A DNA stretch of 55,482 bases from Neobacillus notoginsengisoli (GTDB taxonomy: Bacteria > Bacillota > Bacilli > Bacillales > Cytobacillaceae): the NCBI RefSeq assembly GCF_003515685.1, contig NZ_QWEG01000021.1, positions 1 to 55,482 on the forward strand. The letters run 5' to 3'. The notes under the pieces are model-generated. The model was not told the origin of the DNA, made no database searches, and saw nothing but the letters and a program-made list of their open reading frames with translations. The position numbers and the translations under genes were made by a program. This document shows positions 19,476 through 28,559 of the stretch, in pieces. Position 1 is the first letter of the stretch, and each line of letters starts with the position of its first letter.

Positions 19476-20849
19476 ATGTCAAACCGTTTTGCTATCATCC
19501 TGGCCGCGGGCCAAGGAACACGTATGAAATCAAAGCTATATAAAGTGCTGCATCCCGTTTGCGGCAAGCCGATGGTACAGCACGTAGTCGATGAGATTTC
19601 GAAACTTTCCATCAGTGACATTGTAACAATCGTCGGCCATGGAGCTGAAAAAGTACAGGCGCACCTTGGTGAAAAAAGCAAATATGCTCTTCAGGAGCAG
19701 CAGCTTGGAACCGCGCATGCCGTCATGCAGGCGGCTGGTGAGCTCGCTGGCTTAGAAGGCGTCACCCTTGTGGTGTGCGGCGACACCCCGCTTATTAAAG
19801 CCGAAACAATGGAGGCACTGTTCCGGCACCATTCCGAACAATCTGCAAAAGCAACAATCCTCACCGCCCGAATGGATAACCCCGCCGGTTACGGGCGTGT
19901 TGTCCGCGATTCAGCAGGGCACGTTGAAAAAATCGTAGAACACAAAGATGCCAGTGATGCAGAACGGGCCATAACTGAAATAAATACCGGCACATACTGT
20001 TTCGATAACAAGGCACTTTTCTCCGCGCTTAAAAACGTCTCCAATGAAAACTCGCAGGGTGAATATTATCTTCCTGATGTAATCGAGATTCTGAAGAGCC
20101 AGGGTGAAGTTGTAACAGCTTACCTTACTGATGATGCAGAGGAAACACTCGGGGTAAACGACCGTGTCGCTCTTTCTGAAGCAGAGCGGATTATGAGAAA
20201 GCGGATTAATGAAATGCATATGCGAAACGGCGTTTCATTCATCGATTCCGCCTCAACCTATATTGGCCCTGATGTAGTGATTGGACAGGATACGGTCATT
20301 TATCCTGGGACAATCATTAGCGGCACGACTGTTATTGGCGAAGAATGCAAGATAGGGCCGAATACGGAAATTGATTCTTGTGAAGTTGGCAATCATACGG
20401 TTATCAGGCAATCAGCAGCTTTTAAAAGTTCAATTGGTTCCCATGTCAAGATTGGGCCGTTCGCGCATATCCGTCCGGACTCTACTCTCGGAGACGATGT
20501 AAAAATCGGTAACTTCGTTGAAATCAAAAAAACTGTTATGGGTCATTCGAGCAAGGCATCACACCTAAGCTACATCGGTGATGCTGAAGTAGGCCGTGAT
20601 GTGAATATCGGCTGTGGTTCCATAACAGTCAACTATGATGGCAAAAACAAGTTTTTAACTAAAATCGAGGATGGGGTATTTATCGGCTGCAACTCAAACC
20701 TTGTTGCACCTGTCACGATTGGAAAAGGCGCCTACGTTGCCGCAGGTTCAACCATTACCGAAAACGTCCCTCCAGAGGCATTGTCCCTTGCAAGGGCCCG
20801 TCAAGTAAATAAAGAGAATTACGTTCAAAAACTTAACACAAAGAAATAA
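19476..20849 (+). CDS. glmU: Bifunctional UDP-GlcNAc pyrophosphorylase / GlcN-1-P acetyltransferase
   Basis: Makes UDP-N-acetylglucosamine for peptidoglycan and teichoic acids. The 457-residue protein has an N-terminal nucleotidyltransferase domain ([18 protein letters not shown] at residues 8-25, CGDTPL) and a C-terminal left-handed beta-helix from about 250, with repeated I/V-G hexapeptides and the acetyltransferase region [12 protein letters not shown]. The start ATG 19476 is seven bases after GGAGG; ATG 19470 is only one base from it. prs follows 20 bases later. Confidence 0.98.
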   Translation: MSNRFAIILAAGQGTRMKSKLYKVLHPVCGKPMVQHVVDEISKLSISDIVTIVGHGAEKVQAHLGEKSKYALQEQQLGTAHAVMQAAGELAGLEGVTLVVCGDTPLIKAETMEALFRHHSEQSAKATILTARMDNPAGYGRVVRDSAGHVEKIVEHKDASDAERAITEINTGTYCFDNKALFSALKNVSNENSQGEYYLPDVIEILKSQGEVVTAYLTDDAEETLGVNDRVALSEAERIMRKRINEMHMRNGVSFIDSASTYIGPDVVIGQDTVIYPGTIISGTTVIGEECKIGPNTEIDSCEVGNHTVIRQSAAFKSSIGSHVKIGPFAHIRPDSTLGDDVKIGNFVEIKKTVMGHSSKASHLSYIGDAEVGRDVNIGCGSITVNYDGKNKFLTKIEDGVFIGCNSNLVAPVTIGKGAYVAAGSTITENVPPEALSLARARQVNKENYVQKLNTKK

Positions 20850-20869
20850 CCGTATAATTGGAGGCCATC

Positions 20870-21826
20870 ATGTCAAATCAATATCTAGACCCGAAATTAA
20901 AGGTGTTCAGTCTGAACTCGAATTTCCCGCTTGCCGCTGAAATTGCCAAATTCATCGGTGTCGAGCTTGGTAAATGTTCGGTCACACGCTTTAGTGACGG
21001 CGAAATTCAAATCAATATTGAAGAAAGCATCCGTGGCTGCGATGTCTATATCATCCAGTCGACCGGTGCTCCTGTGAATGAAAATATCATGGAGCTGCTG
21101 ATCATGATTGATGCATTGAAACGGGCATCTGCTAAGACAATTAATATCGTTATGCCTTACTATGGATACGCCCGCCAGGATCGGAAAGCGCGTGCCCGCG
21201 AGCCGATCACAGCAAAGCTCGTCGCAAACCTGCTGGAGACAGCCGGCGCGACTCGCGTCATCACGCTTGATTTGCATGCGCCTCAAATCCAGGGATTCTT
21301 TGATATTCCTATTGATCACCTGATGGGTGTGCCGATCCTGTCGGAACATTTCCGGAATAGGGACTTAAATGGCGATATCGTCATTGTTTCCCCTGATCAT
21401 GGTGGTGTCACACGCGCCCGTAGAATGGCTGAGCGCCTGAAAGCGCCGATTGCCATAATCGACAAGCGCAGGCCTAGGCCGAATGTCGCCGAGGTTATGA
21501 ATATCGTTGGACACATTGAAGGCAAGGTTGCCATTTTAATTGATGATATTATTGACACTGCAGGCACAATCACCCTAGCTGCGAACGCACTTGCAGAAAA
21601 CGGCGCTTCGGCAGTCTATGCGTGCTGCACACATCCGGTTTTGTCAGGGCCGGCCATTGAACGCATCCAGAACTCAAATATTAAAGAGCTTGTTGTAACG
21701 AACACGATTGAGTTAAAAGATGAAAAGAAAATAGATAAAATCACTGCGCTTTCAGTCGCCCCTCTTATTGGCGAAGCCATCATAAGAGTACATGAGGAAC
21801 AATCTGTAAGTACATTGTTTGACTAA
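20870..21826 (+). CDS. prs: Ribose-phosphate pyrophosphokinase
   Basis: Makes PRPP from ribose 5-phosphate and ATP. The 318-residue protein has the ATP loop and [13 protein letters not shown], the flexible loop [35 protein letters not shown] and the PRPP loop [12 protein letters not shown]. The start ATG 20870 follows GGAGG by five bases, and the TTG at 20858 overlaps that site. It is cotranscribed with glmU. PRPP is the effector of PurR encoded nearby. Confidence 0.98.
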   Translation: MSNQYLDPKLKVFSLNSNFPLAAEIAKFIGVELGKCSVTRFSDGEIQINIEESIRGCDVYIIQSTGAPVNENIMELLIMIDALKRASAKTINIVMPYYGYARQDRKARAREPITAKLVANLLETAGATRVITLDLHAPQIQGFFDIPIDHLMGVPILSEHFRNRDLNGDIVIVSPDHGGVTRARRMAERLKAPIAIIDKRRPRPNVAEVMNIVGHIEGKVAILIDDIIDTAGTITLAANALAENGASAVYACCTHPVLSGPAIERIQNSNIKELVVTNTIELKDEKKIDKITALSVAPLIGEAIIRVHEEQSVSTLFD

Positions 21827-21911
21827 AAATCTGTTTGTGAGGGTCTCTCTTAAGGGCAGGGCCTTTTCCTCACGTTTTAGCAGGTTTCCGCCTCTTAGAT
21901 TCATCTAATGC

Positions 21912-21937
21912 GTTTAGACCTACCTCTTTTAGGGCAC
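21912..21937 (+). promoter_or_regulatory. Degenerate sigma-B-like promoter of ctc
   Basis: GTTTAG (21912-21917), exactly 14 bases, then GGGCAC (21932-21937) resembles the sigma-B pattern GTTTAA-N14-GGGTAT with five and four matches of six. ctc is the classic sigma-B gene of B. subtilis, so position and spacing make it a plausible weak or derelict site. Confidence 0.35.
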
Positions 21938-21981
21938 TTTTTTATAGAGAACCAAAGAAGAAACAGGAAGGGGATAAATAC

Positions 21982-22617
21982 ATGAGTACAGTTTTGCAGG
22001 CAAAAAACCGCAGCGGAGAGAAAAAGATTTCTGTGAGGAAGTTACGGAGGGAGGGCAATATCCCAGCTGTCGTGTACGGATCTGATGTTGAAAGTACAGC
22101 AATCTATGTCAGCGAGGCTGATTTTGCCAGAACGATCAAGCAAGTCGGAAGGAACGGCGTCATTTCCCTCGATGTAGACGGGAAAAAGTGGGATGTTGTC
22201 TTATCCGACTATCAACAAGATGTCATTAAAAATAATATTGTTCACGCAGACTTTCTTGCAGTGGACAAGTCGACGAAGATTAATGCGGACGTTAACATTA
22301 CGCTAGTTGGAGATGCTTCGGGAGTTAGGGATGGCGGTATTTTGCAGCAGCCGCTGTTTGCAGTCTCCATCACAAGCACCCCGGGCAATATCCCTCCGGT
22401 ACTTGAAATTGATATTACTTCCATGCAAGTAGGAGATGTTCTTACGGTTGCCGACTTGAACGCGGAAGGCAAATTTGAGATTAACAATGATCCGGACGAG
22501 GTTATTGCATCCATCCTGCCGCCGACAGTTGAAGAGGAAATAGATACGGGTGAGCAGCAGGACGGAGGAGTTCCTGAAAATGAAGAAGGCAGGGAAACAA
22601 AGCCTTCCGAAGGATAA
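21982..22617 (+). CDS. ctc: 50S ribosomal protein L25, general stress protein Ctc type
   Basis: Binds 5S rRNA in the central protuberance; the long Ctc form is a general stress protein in B. subtilis. The 211-residue product has the N-terminal L25 domain (about 1-90, REGNIPAVVYG) and the C-terminal TL5/Ctc beta domain (about 95-185), ending in an acidic, low-complexity tail of about 25 residues. The start ATG 21982 follows GAAGGGGA. A strong terminator follows the stop. Confidence 0.95.
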   Translation: MSTVLQAKNRSGEKKISVRKLRREGNIPAVVYGSDVESTAIYVSEADFARTIKQVGRNGVISLDVDGKKWDVVLSDYQQDVIKNNIVHADFLAVDKSTKINADVNITLVGDASGVRDGGILQQPLFAVSITSTPGNIPPVLEIDITSMQVGDVLTVADLNAEGKFEINNDPDEVIASILPPTVEEEIDTGEQQDGGVPENEEGRETKPSEG

Positions 22618-22625
22618 TAAAACCA

Positions 22626-22657
22626 GACGTAGCCTTAGAAATAAGGTTACGTCTTTT
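22626..22657 (+). terminator. Terminator after ctc
   Basis: GACGTAGCCTT (22626-22636) pairs with AAGGTTACGTC (22643-22653) with one G-U pair and a six-base loop, followed by TTTT. Confidence 0.88.
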
Positions 22658-22683
22658 ATCATTTATGAACGGGGGAATTAGGA

Positions 22684-23253
22684 GTGAAGTTGATTGTCGG
22701 TTTAGGGAATCCTGGCAGGCAGTATGCGGGTACAAGACATAATATCGGCTTTGCCGTCATTGAACGTCTTGCGGACAAGTTTGGCATTCCGCTTGATCAG
22801 GCGAAACATAAAGGGCTATTTGGGTCCGGTTTTTATAAAAGTGAAAAGGTTGCTTTGCTCATGCCCCTTACATATATGAATTTATCGGGTGAATCAATTC
22901 GGGCTGCAATGGATTTTTATAAAATGGAGCCTGAGGATATTGTTGTTATTTATGATGATCTTGATTTGCCGGTCGGGAAAATCCGCCTCCGCCAAAAGGG
23001 AAGTCCAGGCGGGCATAATGGGATGAAATCAACTATTGCCCATCTTGGAACATCAGAGTTCAACCGGGTGAGGATTGGCATCAGCAGGCCACCGGCCGGG
23101 ATGGCGGTGACAGATTATGTACTGGGGCGTTTTTGGAAGGAAGAAGAACCGTTGATGGCGGAAGCGGTTGAAAAAAGTGCCGAAGCCTGTGAGGCGTGGC
23201 TTGAAAAGCCGTTTTTGCAAGTCATGAATGAATTCAACCAACAGAATTCATAA
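22684..23253 (+). CDS. pth: Peptidyl-tRNA hydrolase (SpoVC)
   Basis: Recycles peptidyl-tRNA released from stalled ribosomes. The 189-residue protein has [18 protein letters not shown] with the catalytic His at residue 20, [11 protein letters not shown] and [11 protein letters not shown], all family signatures. The start GTG 22684 follows GGGGGA by seven bases. In B. subtilis the gene is named spoVC because of a sporulation-defective allele. The following gene, fin, has its own forespore-type promoter. Confidence 0.97.
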   Translation: MKLIVGLGNPGRQYAGTRHNIGFAVIERLADKFGIPLDQAKHKGLFGSGFYKSEKVALLMPLTYMNLSGESIRAAMDFYKMEPEDIVVIYDDLDLPVGKIRLRQKGSPGGHNGMKSTIAHLGTSEFNRVRIGISRPPAGMAVTDYVLGRFWKEEEPLMAEAVEKSAEACEAWLEKPFLQVMNEFNQQNS

Positions 23254-23276
23254 ATGCTTTGTGGATGCCATATGAT

Positions 23277-23306
23277 GAATAAATCATTCCCTGAAAGTCC
23301 ATACTA
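23277..23306 (+). promoter_or_regulatory. Sigma-G-type promoter of fin
   Basis: GAATA (23277-23281), an 18-base spacer and CATACTA (23300-23306) match GHATR-N18-CATNNTA at every defined position. fin is a forespore gene in B. subtilis. Confidence 0.75.
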
Positions 23307-23336
23307 GAAATACTGATATTATAGGGAGGGAATGGC

Positions 23337-23567
23337 GTGGCTATCCGTTATATATGCCGCCATTGCGGCACCAGGATTGGCTCAATTGACATGCTATCAG
23401 CCGATTCGGTCATGATGGGTCTGAATTTGCTAAGCGGTGAGGATCGCGCATCGATGGTTTCATATGAGCAAAATGGTGATATACAAATAAAGTCCATATG
23501 TGAAGATTGCCAGGAATCGCTTGAAAAGAACCCTAATCTTCATCAATATGATTACTTGATTCATTAA
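23337..23567 (+). CDS. fin: Fin (YabK), anti-sigma-F factor
   Basis: A 76-residue protein, the same length as B. subtilis Fin, that inhibits sigma-F late in forespore development and so aids the switch to sigma-G. It carries two zinc-type pairs, Cys7/Cys10 (ICRHCG) and Cys55/Cys58 (ICEDCQ). The start GTG 23337 follows GGGAGGG. Together with gin at the left of the window, it forms the pair of small anti-sigma factors that time the two forespore programmes. A terminator follows. Confidence 0.94.
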   Translation: MAIRYICRHCGTRIGSIDMLSADSVMMGLNLLSGEDRASMVSYEQNGDIQIKSICEDCQESLEKNPNLHQYDYLIH

Positions 23568-23571
23568 GTAG

Positions 23572-23596
23572 GCTTTGGAGAGGTCCAAAGCGTTTT
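23572..23596 (+). terminator. Terminator after fin
   Basis: GCTTTGGA (23572-23579) pairs perfectly with TCCAAAGC (23584-23591) around GAGG, followed by GTTTTT. Confidence 0.88.
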
Positions 23597-23624
23597 TCTG
23601 TTTCTATAGGATGGGAGTAACGTC

Positions 23625-23696
23625 ATGAGTGTAAGAGAAAGAGTAAGAACAGACTTGAGAAGCGCAGGAAAGGAGGACATGAAATGGAAGGCCTGA
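23625..23696 (+). CDS. Possible 23-residue leader ORF overlapping mfd
   Basis: ATG 23625, with GGGAG about nine bases upstream, opens a 23-codon frame that is rich in Arg and Lys and ends 13 bases inside mfd in another frame. It contains the mfd ribosome binding site, so its translation could affect mfd initiation. No homologue is known to me, and a chance open frame is quite possible. Confidence 0.2.
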   Translation: MSVRERVRTDLRSAGKEDMKWKA

Positions 23697-26600
23697 CGAC
23701 ATTGTTCCTTAAGCACGAAGACATTCAATCGGTCATTAGCGGAATGGAAGGCGGCTTAAAGGAACAGCTGATTGCAGGATTGTCCGGCTCATCAAGGACG
23801 GTACTAGCAGCATCTATTTATAAACAAACGGACAGGCCAATCCTCCTCATTACCCATAACCTGCTGCAGGCGCAAAAGCTTTATGAGGACCTGGCGAGCC
23901 TTGTCAACGAAAAAGAAGTTTACTTGTTTCCGGCAAATGAATTAATTGCAGCCGAAATGAGCATTGCGAGTCCCGAACTTAGGGGCCAAAGAATTGAAGT
24001 GCTAAATGAATGGAGCAGGAATGGAAAAGGTATATTGATAGCGCCAGTTTCGGGTCTGCGAAAAATTTTGCCGCCAAAAGAAATCTGGGGACGCTATCAG
24101 CATTCCATTGAAAAGGATCAGGACATAGACATAGAAGGCACGCTTGAAACCTTAGTGCAAATGGGCTATGTCCGCTCTGAGATGGTGTCGACTCCTGGTG
24201 AATTCAGTGTCAGAGGTGGAATTCTAGATATTTTTCCACTCACAGAGGCAAATCCGTTCAGAATTGAACTGTTTGACACTGAAGTTGAATCAATTAGAAG
24301 TTTTTCAATTGAGGACCAACGTTCAAAGGAGAGAATCCCGAAAGCGATTATTGGCCCTGCCACTGAAATGCCGCTCGGGGAGGATGATTTTTCACGCCTA
24401 TCCTCTAATCTCAAGGTGGGGCTAGCGGCCAGCTTGAAGAAAATCAAGGATGAAAAAGCGAAAATGCTCCTCTCCCAAAATATGTCGTTTGAATTGGAGC
24501 AACTAAACAATAGGCAACGGCCTGACCAGATTTTCAAGTACGCGTCGATTGCATATGAACATCCCGCTAGTTTGCTAGATTATTTGCCCGAAAACGGCCT
24601 TCTTATGATAGATGAAATCAGCAGGGTGCTGGAAATGAGCGAGGCGCTAGATAAGGAAGAGGCAGAATGGTATGCGTCTCTTTTAAGTGAGGGGAAAATC
24701 ATCCATGGGCTATCACTGTCGCACCATGTACTCGATCTCTTTCAGAAAAGGCGGGTACCGGTATTGTACTTGTCGCTTTTCCTTCGCCATGTTGCCAATA
24801 CAAACCCGCAAAATATTATCAACATTTCTTCTCGGCAAATGCAGAATTTCCATGGCCAGATGCACCTTCTTAAGGTTGAGATGGATAGATGGAAAAAAGG
24901 CGGCTTTACTGTCCTGTTCCTTGGAGCGGATCACGATAGAGTAGAAAAGCTTCAGCGTGTATTAGAAGACTATGACATTGAGGCCGGAGTGACAAAAGAA
25001 ATTTCCCATCTTGTACCGGGAAAGGCTCAAATCACTCTAGGCACCCTTCAAAGCGGTTTTGAAATGCCAATGCAGAAAATCGCTGTCATCACAGAAGAAG
25101 AGCTGTTTAATAAACGGGTAAAAAAGTCGAGGCAGCGCCAAAAACTGTCAAATGCCGAGCGGATTAAAAGTTATTCTGAGCTGAAAATCGGCGATTATGT
25201 CGTCCATGTGAACCACGGAATCGGTAAGTACCTGGGAATTGAAACGTTGGTCATTAATGGTCTTCATAAAGATTATCTTCATATCCGCTACCAGGGGACA
25301 GATAAACTGTATGTGCCTGTTGAACAGATTGATCTCGTGCAAAAATTTGTCGGTTCTGAAGGGAAAGAGCCGAAAGTCTACAAACTTGGCGGCAGTGACT
25401 GGAAGCGGGTTAAGAAAAAAGTCCAATCTTCGGTACAGGATATTGCCGATGATTTGATAAAGCTGTATGCCGAGCGAGAAGCTGCTATTGGGTATGCCTT
25501 CAGCCCTGATGGCGAGATGCAGCGAGAGTTCGAGGCTTCCTTTCCATATCAGGAAACAGAGGATCAGCTCAGGTCCATCCATGAAATCAAACGTGATATG
25601 GAAAAGTCCCAGCCGATGGATCGCCTTCTCTGCGGCGACGTGGGCTATGGAAAGACTGAAGTCGCCATTCGTGCCGCGTTTAAAGCGATTGCAGATGGAA
25701 AACAGGTTGCCTTCCTCGTACCGACAACAATTCTCGCGCAGCAACATTATGAAACAATCCGGGAGAGGTTCCAAGATTATCCTATCAATATCGGGCTCTT
25801 AAGTCGGTTCCGTTCTAGAAAACAGCAGACAGAGACGATAAAAGGACTGAAAGCCGGAACGGTAGACATCGTCATCGGTACACATAGGCTTTTATCCAAA
25901 GATGTTGTATACCGGGATATCGGGCTGCTCATTATTGATGAGGAGCAGCGGTTTGGTGTGACGCATAAAGAAAAAATAAAGCAATTGAAAACAAATGTCG
26001 ATGTCCTGACATTAACAGCGACTCCTATTCCGAGGACGCTGCATATGTCAATGCTCGGAGTCCGCGATCTATCTGTTATTGAAACCCCTCCGGAAAACAG
26101 GTTCCCAATCCAGACATATGTAATGGAATATAACGGGGTTCTTGTTAAGGAAGCAATCGAACGTGAGCTTGCCCGTGATGGGCAGGTTTATTTCCTCTAT
26201 AACAGGGTTGAGGATATCGAAAGAAAGGCAGAAGAAATTTCAATGCTCGTCCCGGATGCGCGAGTCACTTTTGCACACGGCCAAATGTCAGAAAATGAAC
26301 TTGAATCAGTCATGATCGGTTTTCTCGCCGGGGAATTTGATGTCCTGGTGACAACGACGATTATTGAAACAGGTGTAGACATTCCGAACGTCAATACTCT
26401 GATTGTGCATGATGCGGACCGGATGGGGCTTTCACAACTTTATCAGCTCCGTGGCCGCGTTGGCCGGTCAAACAGGATTGCCTACGCCTACTTTACGTAT
26501 AGAAAAGATAAGGTGCTGACAGAGGTTGCCGAAAAACGGCTTCATGCGATTAAGGAATTTACTGAACTCGGCTCTGGATTCAAAATCGCAATGAGGGACT

Positions 26601-27217
26601 TGTCCATCAGGGGGGCAGGAAATCTGCTCGGTGCGCAGCAGCATGGATTTATTGATTCTGTCGGGTTTGATCTTTATTCTCAAATGCTCAAAGAAGCAAT
26701 TGAAGAGCGGAGAGGTAAAGTCACGGAAGAAGAAAACCCGACAGTGGAAATCGACCTCGATTTGGATGCTTATATTCCCGATTCCTATATTCGTGATGGC
26801 CATCAAAAAATTGAAATGTACAAACGTTTCCGCGGAATTCAGGAGTTGGAGGATATTAAGGAGCTTGAAGACGAGCTGAAGGACCGGTTTGGAGAATACC
26901 CTGATGAGGTTTCTTACTTATTCAGTGTAGCTGAAATTAAAATCTATGCACTAAATGCAGGGATTGAGTCCATCAAGCAAGTAAAGAGCAAAATAACCAT
27001 CCTTTTAAATGAAAAGGCCGTGACAGAAATCCCGGGTGATGCGATTGTAGATGTCACCTATCCTTTTGGTAGAATGGCTGGCTTTGGAATGGAAGGGAAG
27101 AAGTTCAAAATTACGCTCGAGGCAAAAGACGGACAAACAGCTAAGTGGCTGCACGCCATATATGAAATAGCCAAAGGGCTTGAAGCTTCCAGAAGAAAAC
27201 CAAACGGCAGGCATTAA
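23684..27217 (+). CDS. mfd: Transcription-repair coupling factor Mfd
   Basis: Displaces RNA polymerase stalled at lesions and recruits UvrA. The 1177-residue protein matches the B. subtilis length and has the UvrB-like N-terminal domains (to about 450), a CarD-like RNAP-interaction domain (about 500-565, HVNHGIGKYLG), the RecG-like translocase with GDVGYGKTEVA and IIDEEQRFGV, motifs III-VI (LTATPIPRTL, RGRVGRS), and the C-terminal TRCF domain. The start ATG 23684 follows AAGGAGGA; an out-of-frame ATG lies at 23679. A small ORF overlaps the start. Confidence 0.99.
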   Translation: MEGLTTLFLKHEDIQSVISGMEGGLKEQLIAGLSGSSRTVLAASIYKQTDRPILLITHNLLQAQKLYEDLASLVNEKEVYLFPANELIAAEMSIASPELRGQRIEVLNEWSRNGKGILIAPVSGLRKILPPKEIWGRYQHSIEKDQDIDIEGTLETLVQMGYVRSEMVSTPGEFSVRGGILDIFPLTEANPFRIELFDTEVESIRSFSIEDQRSKERIPKAIIGPATEMPLGEDDFSRLSSNLKVGLAASLKKIKDEKAKMLLSQNMSFELEQLNNRQRPDQIFKYASIAYEHPASLLDYLPENGLLMIDEISRVLEMSEALDKEEAEWYASLLSEGKIIHGLSLSHHVLDLFQKRRVPVLYLSLFLRHVANTNPQNIINISSRQMQNFHGQMHLLKVEMDRWKKGGFTVLFLGADHDRVEKLQRVLEDYDIEAGVTKEISHLVPGKAQITLGTLQSGFEMPMQKIAVITEEELFNKRVKKSRQRQKLSNAERIKSYSELKIGDYVVHVNHGIGKYLGIETLVINGLHKDYLHIRYQGTDKLYVPVEQIDLVQKFVGSEGKEPKVYKLGGSDWKRVKKKVQSSVQDIADDLIKLYAEREAAIGYAFSPDGEMQREFEASFPYQETEDQLRSIHEIKRDMEKSQPMDRLLCGDVGYGKTEVAIRAAFKAIADGKQVAFLVPTTILAQQHYETIRERFQDYPINIGLLSRFRSRKQQTETIKGLKAGTVDIVIGTHRLLSKDVVYRDIGLLIIDEEQRFGVTHKEKIKQLKTNVDVLTLTATPIPRTLHMSMLGVRDLSVIETPPENRFPIQTYVMEYNGVLVKEAIERELARDGQVYFLYNRVEDIERKAEEISMLVPDARVTFAHGQMSENELESVMIGFLAGEFDVLVTTTIIETGVDIPNVNTLIVHDADRMGLSQLYQLRGRVGRSNRIAYAYFTYRKDKVLTEVAEKRLHAIKEFTELGSGFKIAMRDLSIRGAGNLLGAQQHGFIDSVGFDLYSQMLKEAIEERRGKVTEEENPTVEIDLDLDAYIPDSYIRDGHQKIEMYKRFRGIQELEDIKELEDELKDRFGEYPDEVSYLFSVAEIKIYALNAGIESIKQVKSKITILLNEKAVTEIPGDAIVDVTYPFGRMAGFGMEGKKFKITLEAKDGQTAKWLHAIYEIAKGLEASRRKPNGRH

Positions 27218-27371
27218 GTCCCGGATTGACCTTTTTTAAAATAAGATAGGCAGTATTTGTTTCAGGACGGAAAAAGTTGGGTAATTCATTCAATGTAGCT
27301 TGCCGTTTCAAATTGGTATGTTTATCCTGTTTTGGAAGCTTTATTTCCAGTTATAAAATAATTTCCCCCAT

Positions 27372-27400
27372 GAATAGAACTTTCCATATGAAGGATACTA
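27372..27400 (+). promoter_or_regulatory. Sigma-G-type promoter of spoVT
   Basis: GAATA (27372-27376), a 17-base spacer and GATACTA (27394-27400) match the sigma-G pattern with one change (G for C in the -10). SpoVT is made under sigma-G in B. subtilis. The rest of the 260-base gap between mfd and this site shows nothing that I can name. Confidence 0.55.
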
Positions 27401-27480
27401 AGTTCAAACTTGGTGAAGCTATCAGCAATAGGCAGGGTTTCACTAATTTCAATCATCAGATGAAAGTGAGGCAACATTGG

Positions 27481-28017
27481 ATGAAAGCAACTGGTATAGT
27501 TCGTCGAATCGATGATTTGGGTCGTGTTGTCATTCCAAAGGAAATCCGCAGAACCCTCCGGATAAGGGAAGGAGATCCGCTCGAAATATTTGTCGACCGT
27601 GATGGAGAAGTAATCCTTAAGAAATATTCACCAATCAGTGAATTGAGCGATTTTGCAAAAGAATATGCGGAAGCGCTTTATGACAGCCTTGGCAATCCAG
27701 TCCTGATTTGTGACAGGGATGCTTATATTGCTACAGCAGGCGGATCGAAGAAGGATTTCCTTAACAAAAACATTGGTGAGCTTGTTGAAAAAGTGATGGA
27801 AGACCGTTCTTCTGTCCTCGTTACCCAGCAGGGACAATTTGCTCTTGTTGATGGTATTGAAGAATCGATTTCTTCCTACACAATCGGTCCAATTATTGCA
27901 AATGGAGATCCGATTGGAGCAGTTATTATTTTTTCAAAAGAAGGTACTCTTGGGGAAGTTGAGCAAAAAGCAGTTGAAACGGCAGCCGGCTTCCTAGCTA
28001 GGCAAATGGAACAATAG
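27481..28017 (+). CDS. spoVT: Stage V sporulation regulator SpoVT
   Basis: Forespore regulator that raises or lowers sigma-G gene expression. The 178-residue protein has an AbrB-type N-terminal DNA-binding domain (MKATGIVRRIDDLGRVVIPK) and a GAF-like C-terminal sensor domain from about residue 55. It is nearly identical to the N-terminus of AbrB in this window and thus a paralogue. ATG 27481 is chosen over in-frame codons back to 27277 because the domain begins there and the promoter lies between. The ribosome binding site is modest (GTGAGG, about ten bases away). Confidence 0.97.
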   Translation: MKATGIVRRIDDLGRVVIPKEIRRTLRIREGDPLEIFVDRDGEVILKKYSPISELSDFAKEYAEALYDSLGNPVLICDRDAYIATAGGSKKDFLNKNIGELVEKVMEDRSSVLVTQQGQFALVDGIEESISSYTIGPIIANGDPIGAVIIFSKEGTLGEVEQKAVETAAGFLARQMEQ

Positions 28018-28036
28018 GCCGCACCGTCGGCAAGAG

Positions 28037-28072
28037 AAGGCTGGCCCCCATTATCGGGACCGGCCTTTTTCT
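28037..28072 (+). terminator. Terminator after spoVT
   Basis: AAGGCTGGCCCC (28037-28048) pairs with GGGACCGGCCTT (28056-28067) with one G-U pair and one mismatch, followed by TTT and further T-rich bases. Confidence 0.8.
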
Positions 28073-28128
28073 TATTCTATATAGGTAGACCATGATTTTT
28101 ATCCAAGTAAGGTCAAAGAGCTAGTTGA

Positions 28129-28491
28129 TTGGAACGGAAGGCGCGAAGACTCCTCGAAAATCGTGAATTATGCTATCGCATAATTCCTGCGGGGCCAATT
28201 CACAGAGGCTTTCCTTGTACTATCGCATTTCCTTCGTGCAAAGCCTATTCGAGGGAGCTGTTTGTCCTGCGGGATGCGGCGGCAAGGTGGAGACCCCACA
28301 GGCGCAAAAGCGCCGAGGAGGCTCCACTGACGCCCCGCGGAAAGCGAAGTGCCTCGCGACAGGCAAAAACCGCCTCGAGACAGGCACAGATCGCCTGTCT
28401 CTGCGATGCAAATTCTGGGGAGCTTTCCTTTGTGTCCCTGCGATGATTATTCTCAGAAGCTTTCCTTTGTGAAGCGCAAATCAACGACAAC
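28129..28491. repeat. Composite GC-rich intergenic repeat element
   Basis: The ends GGAACGGAAGGCGCGAAG (28130-28147) and AAATCAACGACAACG (28478-28492), and the core AAAGCGCCGAGGAGGCTCCA with GCGGAAAGCGAAG, resemble an interspersed element that I recall from many Bacillaceae genomes. Here two inner segments look inserted. One (about 28150-28260) has TTCCTTCGTGC-type modules also found at 45865-45880, and the other (about 28352-28475) has AGACAGGC/GCCTGTCT palindromes and two copies of AGCTTTCCTTTGTG. Reading frames on both strands look like chance openings in GC-rich DNA. Confidence 0.6.
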
Positions 28492-28559
28492 GTTAAAAAG
28501 TTTAGTTCGTTTTATATATGTTATAATAATTGTCGAATTCGCATTTGAAGGAGACTGCA

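Noticed and set aside
27277-27480. 68-codon N-terminal extension of SpoVT
   Set aside because: The sigma-G-type promoter lies inside it, and the AbrB-type domain begins at ATG 27481, as in B. subtilis.
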